From NCBI GenBank assembly GCA_963691655.1, contig OY829327.1, positions 59,966,079-60,030,078 on the forward strand: a stretch of DNA of 64,000 nt, given 5' to 3'. The notes beneath the pieces were generated by a model that was given only the letters and a program-made list of their open reading frames with translations, had not been told where the DNA came from and did not search any database. Numbering within the stretch: the first letter of the stretch is position 1; every line of letters begins with the position of its first letter. Both the position numbers and the translations under genes were made by a program. The stretch comes from Toxonevra muliebris (taxonomy: Eukaryota > Arthropoda > Insecta > Diptera > Pallopteridae). This document shows, in pieces, positions 56,510 to 64,000 of the stretch.

Positions 56510-57185
56510 AAAAAAAATTATGTGTCTGCAAGCACTCAGAGTAGAAGTGAAACTATGTTGTTTATTAGAAAATTGTTAGAAAACATTTATAAAAGATTCT
56601 GTTAAAGTTTTTGCAGTCCTCTTCTCTCTATTGTTGTTGTTGCTTTTCCTCTGCTGACGCAAAGATCTCATGAGAGGTCTTTCGAAGCACTCCATATGGA
56701 GCGTAAAACGGAGTGATTTTTTCCATGCAATGTTAAGAACGCAATGGTGTATCATACGGAGAGGAAGCGCCTTCAACTGACTTGTCACCACTCCAAAAGA
56801 CCTTTTGGAGTGTTTTTTTCCTCGTTGGGTGGGTCTCTACACTTATCGGCACAAACACTACTTAGTACATGTATATAACACATGAAAGGAAAGTTCAATT
56901 ATATGCAATGAAGCTGAGACTTCTATATCAAATCACTAAAGCAAATGCGATAAAACTATCAGAATTCGTCTCTCTACTTGCTTGTATGTAGCCGAATAAC
57001 AGTTGCATTGAAAAAAACTGCAAGAAATCGACTCTCTGCATGATTGTATGCAGCCGATCCCCATATGACTTCGTTCGCTAAACACTAACAACAGCATAAC
57101 TTCGTTTCTTATTAGTTTCGTATGAGTGCAATAGCAACACAACTTCCGTTGCAAAATTTTCGATTTACCCTCGCTAAAGAATTCC
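56510..57185 (+). repeat. Dispersed repeat R1 copy 2
   Basis: Collinear with 15013-17130 once the nested insertions there are removed (AATTATGTGTCTGCAAGCAC at the start, CACTTATCGGCAC in the middle, AACTTCGTTTCTTA near the end). It has an extra 120-base patch at about 56655-56820 containing TGGAGCG/CCATATGGAG-type words, and an internal repetition of TTGTATGTAGCCGA/TTGTATGCAGCCGA. Confidence 0.65.
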
Positions 57186-57330
57186 ACTTCAAAAATTTCA
57201 ACTACATTTCAACTAATTTAGTTGTAGTTGAAAAAATCTCAACTACATTCCAACTATTTCAGTTGTAGTTGAAATAATTTCAACTATTTTAGTGATACGC
57301 AAATAGTTAACTATTTCATACTTTTTTCCC

Positions 57331-57364
57331 AACGTTTCGGCGCAAATTTTAGGCCTTCTTCAGG
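57331..57364 (-). ncRNA. Hammerhead-ribozyme-like motif of the Penelope-like element
   Basis: The minus strand reads CCTGAAGAAGGCC, a short loop, then GCGCCGAAACGTT. CTGAAGA fits the CUGANGA core, GGC...GCC can form stem II, and GAAAC follows as in the core. Penelope-like elements are known to carry hammerhead ribozymes in their terminal repeats. Stem III and stem I are not obvious by eye. Confidence 0.45.
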
Positions 57365-57599
57365 GGATTTTTATTTATTTATCTGTTTTTTGAGAAAATT
57401 TACATATTTTTAAAAAACTATAATTATTACAAAGATATCATAACATTTTAGCACTTACAGTAAATACTATTTATAAAACATTCAGTCAAGTAATTAAATT
57501 AAATAAAATATAATATAGTCCTTAATTAACAAAAGACAAAAAAACACGAAAAAAACTTTACAAAACACGTAACATTTTTTAACGCCGATTGCCGGATTG

Positions 57600-57905
57600 C
57601 GGATTGCCACATTGTAGCTGCAGCTTATATTGTCTTTGTCTTCTTTGGTGTTCATCGTTTTTCTTAGTTTTTTCTGTATATGTAGGCTCTCTAGTGTGTA
57701 TCTTGTGCTCTGTCTTTTTTCTCTGTCCAGTATTTGTACTTGTTTAAAATTTGCAGTGTGGTGTTTTTCTAACATATGTATGTTGTGCTAGTGCTGTGTT
57801 TTTTTTTCCTCTTTATGTATGCCTGATGTTCCGCTATTCTGGTTTCCAAAATTCTTTTTGTTGTGCCTATGTATACAAGATTACATTTCTCGCTCTCATT
57901 CCCAT
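57600..57905 (-). pseudogene. GIY-YIG endonuclease remnant of the Penelope-like element
   Basis: The minus strand reads CNLVYIGTTKRILETRIAEH, then QAYIKRKK. After a shift it continues HTANFKQVQILDREKRQSTR and YTLESLHIQKKLRKT. VYIGTT is the YIG half of the nuclease motif, and the rest is the typical Penelope C-terminus. This enzyme nicks target DNA for insertion. An A-run frameshift (about 57805) separates the two halves. Confidence 0.75.
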
Positions 57906-58046
57906 TACAGCCGATCGCATTGTTGCTCTTTTGCTGTTGGAGTTTTAGTGTTCGTAAAAATTGTGCTGAGCGTGTGATTGGGTCTGTGAGCGAATGTTGT
58001 GGTTTGTAGTTGTTTTATTATTGAGTGCAGTATTTTGCTTTCCGTT

Positions 58047-58757
58047 AGGCTGATGTTACACGGTCAATGTTTTCTGTTTTTACTCTCTTTTCATCGTTTT
58101 GTTTGATGCCCTGTTACACTATCAGTTTTTTGCTGAATGTTATTTTTTAATACTTTTACCTGCAACTATGTTTTTCCAACCAAAAAGTATTTAATTGTAT
58201 TTTGGAGTGGATGCAAATTCAACAATTGGAATGGAATTGGATGGAAAATAATTATAATGACAATATGAGATAATGTTGGTGGAAATAGCAACAAATTATA
58301 CAAAAAATGTTGCATTTATGTATGAAAAATGCAGAAAAATAATCTTTCAAATTAGCGAATTATTAAAATAAGCTCCGCCACTTTGTTACTTGGCCATTGA
58401 ATTATCATGTTTTTATACAAATTGTTAAGTAATTTTTTAAACAATACTCATTTTTACAAACAAACAAAAGCCAAACAACGCAAAGGGTGGCAAAGAAAAA
58501 AAAATGTATTTATAAGTTAGTAGAAAGTCTAGTATTTTTCATAAAATATTAATATTTTCCCATAAAATGCAACAGTGCATCTTCAGCAACCCCATTTTAT
58601 TTGAAGTGATGCAGGTTTTTTCGTCAGTAAAAAAGTTTGAAGTGAAATGTGTTCATCCTCTCTTTTGCTCAGTGTTCATTTTTCAAAGCAACAACAATTG
58701 CATTGTTTGACAGCAAAACATTGATCGTGTAACATCGCCCTAACATCGCCCTTAGTG
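58047..58757. mobile_element. 710-bp TIR element nested in the Penelope-like element
   Basis: TTAGGCTGATGTTACACGGT at the left, followed by CAATGTTTT, is inverted at the right (AAAACATTGATCGTGTAACA, then TCGCCC). The right end repeats an 11-base CCTAACATCGC unit. The insertion separates the RT from the endonuclease remnant. The interior has no ORF. No clear target duplication. Confidence 0.65.
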
Positions 58758-58894
58758 TTGGTATGTATGGAACTCCAAAATATTTTTTTGTGCTGCCAGA
58801 TTTAAGTGATTAGTCAATTATTTGGGGGATTTTTGTGTTAAGTTTAAATACGTTATTTCTTATCAAGGTATTTATTATTTGTAGTGGGTAGTCA

Positions 58895-60007
58895 TTAATT
58901 TTGAGTATAATTTTTAATTTTGTTTATGTTGTCCTTGTGAAATTGTTTATCGCTTAAAGATAGTACCTTTGCTATTAAATTGTCTGCTGTGTTGATTTTT
59001 TGTGTGATTGGTTGTGTTGAAAAATAGTTTATTATTCGCCCTGATGCTGTGGGTTTCATGTACCAGTTCAAAGCTATATTTTTATTTCGTCTGTATAATT
59101 TTGTGTCAAGATATGATATTTTGCTGTCTTTTTCAATTTCCATTGTGACATCTACGTATTTAACTATGAACTTTATTTTTATTCCTTTTTTGTTCAATTC
59201 TTTTATTGCGTGGTCTAGTAAGTTGTCAAGAACTATGTCAGCGATTGTTGGCGATAGTGGGTTGCCCATTGGAATGCCATACGTTTGGTTGTATATTTTA
59301 TTTCCAAATACGAAATAGTTATTGTCCTTTAAATAGAAGTCAAGTATTTTTAAAAATTGTGTTTTGGGTATACTTGTGATATTTTTTATAATGTCCCATT
59401 GTGCCATAATATTTTTTATGGCAAGATTTGTAGGTATGTTAGTGAATAATGATACCACGTCAAGAGAGATGAGTATTTCGTCGTCGTCCAAAGTTATAGT
59501 TTTTAGTTTGTTTTTAAAGTCTGTTGAGTTTTTGATGCTGTAATCTTTAGATATTACGTTTTTCAGAATTCCACCAATATATTTAGCTAACTTGTAGCAT
59601 GGTACATTTACCGATGACGAGATCGGCCTTAGTGGAATATCGGGCTTATGAATTTTTGGTAAGCCGTATAGTCAGGGTGCTATAGCGGCAGAACAAGATA
59701 GTTTTATTTTTTCTCTGAAGTCAATATGTTTGTGTTTTAAGAAGTCAAGTACAATGCTGTTGTTTGTTCTTTGCAGTTTCCCAGTTGGGTCCTTTCTTAC
59801 TGTTTTATATGTGTTTTTGTCTTCCAATAATTTAAGCATTTTGTTTTCATAGTCCGTTTTATATATAATCACAGTTTTATTTCCTTTGTCTGCATTAGTT
59901 ATTATTATTTCTTTTCCATATTTTCGCAAAAATTTCTGAGTTTCTTGATATGTTTTTATGATGAATATTTCACGTTGTGTGTTCCTTATGTTTTTGTTAT
60001 ACGTCAC
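58895..60007 (-). pseudogene. Penelope-like reverse transcriptase with one stop and a catalytic deletion
   Basis: The frame is continuous from 60007 to 58895 except for one TGA at 59672. Motifs visible in order: ITNADKGNKTVIIYKTDYEN, YGLPKIHKPDIPLRPISSSV just after the stop, ISLDVVSLFTNIPTNLAI, and YGIPMGNPLSPTIADIVLDN. Then FIVKYVDVTMEIEKDSKISY: the expected YVDD and the following segment are deleted, fusing YVD directly to the downstream block. WYMKPTASGRIINYFS and NLIAKVLSLSDKQFHKDN follow. Without the second Asp pair the enzyme cannot polymerise. Confidence 0.85.
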
Positions 60008-60203
60008 GCCAAAAAGCCTGTCATTATAATCTCGTTAACAATACATAAATTGGTCTAATAGAAAATTAAAAATATATTTTAGTGATAGCTGAAATTTTTC
60101 AACTACAACTAAATTAGTTGAAATGTAGTTGAAATTATTTCAACTACAACTAAGTGATAGTTGAAAAAAAAAGTAGTTAACTACCCCCCAGTCTGGGCAT
60201 GTA

Positions 60204-60559
60204 GAAGTACGATTATTTTTGAGTACGATTACTGTAATGGTACTCAAAAAAACTTTGAGCACAAGTACATGAAGGAATCGTACTCAAAATTTTTTGAGTA
60301 CCATTACAATACTCGTTTTGGTTTGATTACAAGATAATTTAATTAATTAAATGTTTGAAGTTATAAATATATCAGCACCATTTGAAGCTTCATACCTGCG
60401 TTTTTTGTTGGTTAATGTTGAGGAAAACACATAAATTGGTCCTTTGAGGTCATCTGAAGACCAGTGCAGCTCATCAGTAGACGAAAGATAGAAAGACGAT
60501 ATCATTCATAAACATTTTTTTTTATGAAATTGAAAATTTAGAATACCACAATTCTGAAG
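60204..60559. other. Continuation of the interrupted hAT-like element and filler
   Basis: 60208-60320 is dense in GAGTACGATTAC/GTAATGGTACTC-type words in both orientations, as in hAT subterminal regions. No gene is seen. Confidence 0.4.
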
Positions 60560-60731
60560 TTCACAAAATTAATTTATTTATCTATTATTAAATCATTTAT
60601 TAACAAAAGTAATATACGTACATAAGATAAGAAACTTTTCGCACAATGATTAAGAACAAAAAAAGAAGAAATATAGACTAAGTAAATAAAAGTGATTAGA
60701 CTTAACTCTATTACTTTTAAAAAATGTCTGT

Positions 60732-61148
60732 TTATGCTGTTACAACTAAGCAACTTGCTTTTGTAGTCTGAGATATGATCGTATTTGCCAAGTCCATAAG
60801 TAATAAGTGTAAGTCCAAATTGCAATATACAAGTTCAGCATTTGAGATTATAGGTAGAACTAATTGTATTACCAATCTTTTCTTAGTTTCCAGAGGTAAG
60901 CATCCACCGGTCGTTCTAAGACTACTTAAGGTTAGAAAAACCTTTTTTACAACACTATTCACATGGTCAACACAATTTAGAGACGAATTCACATAGAAAC
61001 CAAGATTAACGATTTTATGAACAAACTCTAACGTGGACGTACCAACATATAAAGGCGGAAAAACCAAATTAGACGACGATTTTTTACAAATAGGTAAAGC
61101 ATAAGATTTGCTCACATTTAGAGAAAGTGCCATTAAGTCTTCATTCAT
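60732..61148 (-). pseudogene. C-terminal domain of the retrotransposon polymerase
   Basis: It reads SLNVSKSYALPICKKSSSNL, then VKKVFLTLSSLRTTGGCLPL and ETKKRLVIQLVLPIISNAEL. SLNVSKS is the block that normally follows the YADD loop by about 25 residues. The last part (after YCNLDLH) diverges. It is joined to the RT part only through the TA-rich filler. Confidence 0.75.
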
Positions 61149-61159
61149 TTTATAAGACT

Positions 61160-61894
61160 AGACGAATATAATTGTATATATATATATATACCCTTGTGGA
61201 ACACCAGATTTTACAGATATGAATTGACAGCACAGCCTACCTTAACCCGTTGGATCCTGCCCATTAAGTAGCTACTCATAAGCATTACTGCACTTTCATC
61301 GAAACCAAATAGTGCTCTTAGTTTTTCACGTAGCAATGAATGATTCACCCTATCAAAAGCTTTCGAGAAATCTAATAGACAAAGTAAAGTAACATAGTTG
61401 TTATCATAAGACATTCTCACATCATCCAAAATTTTCACCATAGCTGTAGAGCAACTATGCCCTGGTCTAAATCCCGATTGAAGAGGTGACAAAAGATTGT
61501 TCTCGAAGAGGTATGTGGAGATTTGCTCGGCCATAACATTTTCACAAACCTTGGAAAGTAAAGAAAGAATACTAATAGGCCGGAAATCGCTAGGTAATGA
61601 GCCAGAGAACCTTTTAGGTAGTGGAATTATAGTAGCGATTTTCCATGCACTTGGAAAACTAGAAGAGGTGAAACAATGGTTAATAATATGAGTGAGTGGA
61701 GCCAGAATAAAAGGCAGAATTATCTTAAGGAATTTAATAGGAAGGCCGTCTTCACCCACTGCGTTGGATTTTATTTTCATAAACCATCTAACTACATCAC
61801 ATGCAGAAACTAAAGAATAAGAAAATGAACTATTTAAAGCTATGGACTCCAAAGAACTAAATGATGTATTATCTACATCTTCTACATTAGACAT
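61160..61894 (-). pseudogene. Reverse transcriptase domain, catalytic loop deleted
   Basis: The RT motifs run in order: VGEDGLPIKFLKIILPFILA, WKIATIIPLPK, DFRPISILSLLSKVCENVMA, LLSPLQSGFRPGHSCSTAMV and LLCLLDFSKAFDRVNHSLL (first catalytic Asp). After a one-base shift near 61215, KSGVPQG follows and then the TA run. The YADD motif is missing, so the enzyme is dead. Confidence 0.85.
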
Positions 61895-61919
61895 AAGCTT
61901 CCCAGTTGATGTTTGTTGG

Positions 61920-62944
61920 ATTCCTTTTCCATTTATTATGTAATTTATTTCTATTTTTTATCACGCATTTAACATGAGAGCTAAACCAAGGACAAGAGTT
62001 ACTAATGACTTTCACTGTACGCATAGAGACATGTAAGTTGAAGAGGTTAGAAATTGAGTCATTGAGGATGTTCAATTTTTCGTCAAGGGATGGTACAAAC
62101 CAGCAATCATTCCATTGCTTCAACAATAGATCGGACAACAAAGCATTATAGTCAACTGCATTATAATCATGATAAGAAAAAGAGCTTCGTGTAGAAAATT
62201 GACTAAGATTAATATTAAACGTGCAAAAAATCAAATCATGGTCGGATATAAATGATAGTTGGTCAAATAATAAAACTGGCGAGGTGTCAGGTACAATGAA
62301 ATAGTCCAGTAAACTAGGACAAGCGTTATTTAAGAAACGGGTTTGTGAGACAGTGTTAATGACAGACAAACCCATATTAGACAGAAGGTCATGAAATTTC
62401 GATGTGGGAGTTTTAGACGATAATCAGTTTACATTAATTGCCACGATAATCAGTTTACATTAATCGCAACAAATTATATAATGATCAAATTAGACAAAAC
62501 AGAGAAAAATGGTTCAAGGTTATTGCATTTATCAGGGTTGTACACGCATGAAACAAAAATTTTAGCACATTTATCCATGATAACAACATTTAAAAACTCC
62601 ACCTGACTATCACTGGACTTACTCACGCATTTAACATTGAGACTCGTTTTACAATATATTGCAACACCACCACCCCGTTTGTCTAATCTGTCACATCTAA
62701 ACAAATTATAGTTATTTATGTTATAGGCGAAATCATTTAAGTCTTTTCTAAACCACGTCTCAGAAACGCAAACAACATCAACTAAACTGTGTTCAAAAAC
62801 GTGTTTGACATAGTCCAATTTCGACGTGTTTAAACTTCGTGCATTAAAATGCACTATATTTAAGCCACCATGCTGTTTGCAGAGTACGTTCATCAAGACC
62901 TGATGATCATAAGCATCAGTACGAACGTCATTTATATAGCCCAT
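61920..62944 (-). pseudogene. Apurinic-type endonuclease domain of the retrotransposon
   Basis: It starts near 62944 with GLNIVHFNARSLNTSKLDYV, then VDVVCVSETWF (catalytic Glu), RCDRLDKRGGGVAIYCK and FVSCVYNPDK. The frame breaks at about 62474-62375 and resumes with NNACPSLLDYFIVPD and FISDHDLIFCTF (the SDH motif). A 26-base unit with GATAATCAGTTTACATTAAT occurs twice in tandem at 62417-62467, in the gap. That duplication replaces part of the coding region. Confidence 0.8.
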
Positions 62945-62950
62945 GTATGT

Positions 62951-63494
62951 AAGAAAAATATTTTATGTTTTCCAACTTTAAGTAGTATAGTGGTAAGTAG
63001 GTAAATGGTATCGGAGGGAAAGTATCGATACTATACTCATTTGAAGTATCGGCTGAAAAGTATCAGGTACTCAAAAGTATCGACATAAATGTACTCGATA
63101 CCTAAAGTATCGGGTTTCGATACCTAATGTAAAAAAAATCATAAGATGCGCTTAACAAATTTACGAATTATGTGTAAATAATTTTTGGTTTTTATTAAAT
63201 GTTTGAAACATATAAAGAAGTACATATATAAATAATGAATGCATATATGTACTTATGTTTATAAAAAAGGTAGATATTTATTTAATACAGATACATATCG
63301 TACCTTAACTACAAAAGTACCATTTCGCAGAAAACGGAAAAACCTAAAGGTTTGAAAAGCAACTTTCATGTTCAAGAGGAGATACGATGTTGAAGAACTG
63401 GCTCTAAAATTTTTTTATACAAACTCGTGACTTTATACAATGTAAACAATAAAAATAAATTTATTTATTTATTCAGTCTACAGAAATTTCTTAC
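62951..63494. other. TATCGA-rich repeat and AT-rich filler
   Basis: At about 63008-63128 there are about nine words of the type GTATCGATAC/GTATCGG, the same vocabulary as at the ends of the hAT-like element at 12559-13359. No matching second end or duplication was found. The rest is AT-rich, and 63450-63475 has AATAAATTTATTTATTTATT-type repeats that end the retrotransposon fragment that follows. Confidence 0.5.
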
Positions 63495-64000
63495 AGACAA
63501 GTTAAGCTTAAACAAACAAGTTAAGCTTAAATCTATTTATATTAACATTAAAATCTATAACACTCGAGTACTTAGTACACAATCGAATACATCTTGTGAT
63601 GTGTTCATTATAAGCATAAAGAGTGCTATGTGTTGAAACGATTAACAGTCTTATGTGTCTTAAATCACGAGGTGGAACGTAAAAATTAAACAAATTAGAT
63701 AGTTCTAAACAATTTAATTTGCCATTAATGATATTAAATGCAAAAATTAGCGAAGATAAGTTCTTCTGTCTTTCAAAGACTGTAGACCAAGCAATTGACG
63801 TCTACCGATGAAAGATGGAAGGCCGTCTGACCAATGTAGCTTATATAGAGCGAATCTCATAAACATTTTTTGAACTCTTTCAATTTTATTGGAATGAATT
63901 TCAAATGAAGAATTCCCAATTAATGAGCAATAGTCTAAGAGACTTCTTACTAACGATATATAAAGAGATTTTAGAGTTAGTGGATCTTTGAAGTTTTCAC
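63495..64000 (-). pseudogene. Jockey-type retrotransposon C-terminal fragment, runs off the window
   Basis: From the window edge the minus strand reads FKDPLTLKSLYISLVRSLLD, IHSNKIERVQKMFMRFALYK and LLGLQSLKDRRTY. After a shift it continues LNCLELSNLFNFYVPPRDLR, and the frame ends near 63500. It is the post-RT region, as at 38393-38965 (FKDP/FSDP, VQK, L-DRR motifs shared). An AAATAAATAAAT tail follows. The 5' part lies beyond 64000. Confidence 0.75.

Larger units (their letters stand above)
57310..60060 (-). mobile_element. Penelope-like retroelement, defective
   Basis: Read on the minus strand it has a 5' part, a reverse transcriptase frame (60007-58895), a nested TIR element (58047-58757), a GIY-YIG endonuclease remnant (57905-57600) and a 3' end with a hammerhead-like motif (57364-57331). 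It lies in the TTGTAGTTGAA repeat block of the composite element. The copy is inactive because of the defects in the RT. Confidence 0.85.
56206..60195. mobile_element. Composite TIR element with 22-bp ends and an 8-bp target duplication
   Basis: The left end CAGACTGGGGGGTAGTTAAC is exactly inverted at the right (GTTAACTACCCCCCAGTCTG). Flanks GGCGTGTA (56198-56205) and GGCATGTA (60196-60203) match at 7 of 8 bases. Inside each end lies a block of inverted and tandem TTTCAACTACA/TGTAGTTGAAA words (56240-56500, 57195-57300, 60080-60180). The original element was probably a short hAT-like MITE, since enlarged by a copy of repeat R1 (56510-57185) and a Penelope-like retroelement (about 57310-60060). 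Confidence 0.8.
60560..62950 (-). mobile_element. Jockey/CR1-type non-LTR retrotransposon, defective
   Basis: The minus strand carries an apurinic-type endonuclease (62944-61920), a reverse transcriptase (61894-61160) and the C-terminal domain (61148-60732), then a 3' UTR with AATAAATG-type repeats near 60590. Frames are broken, and the RT active-site segment is deleted and replaced by a (TA)n run at about 61173-61190. The 5' end (gag ORF) is absent. Confidence 0.85.

Overview
The window reads as nuclear DNA of a higher (schizophoran) fly. It is AT-rich, carries long intergenic DNA crowded with Tc1/mariner, hAT, P, Harbinger, Penelope and Jockey-type remnants, and has AATAAA-type 3' ends and short introns. 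A tephritid or a similarly repeat-rich fly is plausible, but the sequence alone does not name the species. No prokaryotic or viral genome organisation is present.

Two large intact host genes stand out. Both are intronless and on the + strand: 4000-7530 (1176 aa) and 18913-23235 (1440 aa). They are diverged paralogues that share an N-terminal C2H2 (U1/matrin-like) finger, a central finger, an SR-type stretch, a conserved helical block starting HDIW or NDIW, a second conserved helical block, and an Asn/Gln/Gly-rich tail. They look like nuclear RNA- or DNA-binding proteins. A third candidate host gene is a small minus-strand gene (53310-53793) whose three exons, one of them 14 nt, join into a 65-aa single-pass membrane protein. 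Near it on the + strand are two exon-like pieces with good splice sites but only a tiny reading frame.

Almost everything else is mobile DNA. 10.2-13.4 kb: a palindromic MITE, a 1.8-kb foldback with an inverted ORF remnant, and an 801-bp hAT-like element. 14.4-17.8 kb: a nest in which a hAT MITE and a P-element-like copy (31-bp inverted ends, THAP remnant) interrupt one older repeat, followed by a Jockey-type RNase H tail. 24-33.3 kb: Tc1 remnants and a 5.3-kb inverted-repeat structure that encloses a Tc1 transposase with an open frame and an intact catalytic triad. 37.7-46.5 kb: a Jockey 3' end, a Ty3/gypsy fragment, tRNA-like SINE pieces, Tc1 fragments and a near-complete 1.29-kb mariner with two frameshifts. 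47.5-53 kb: a second copy of the hAT MITE, a Penelope fragment and two nested inverted-repeat structures. 55-60.2 kb: a Harbinger transposase remnant and a composite in which a TIR element holds a Penelope-like retroelement, itself interrupted by another TIR element. 60.5-64 kb: a degenerate Jockey/CR1-type retrotransposon (endonuclease plus RT, with the YADD region deleted) and the 3' end of another.

The two zinc-finger genes keep long open frames in this debris, which argues that they are under selection. The mobile elements are mostly dead. The Tc1 transposase at 31.3 kb is the only one whose coding frame looks intact.
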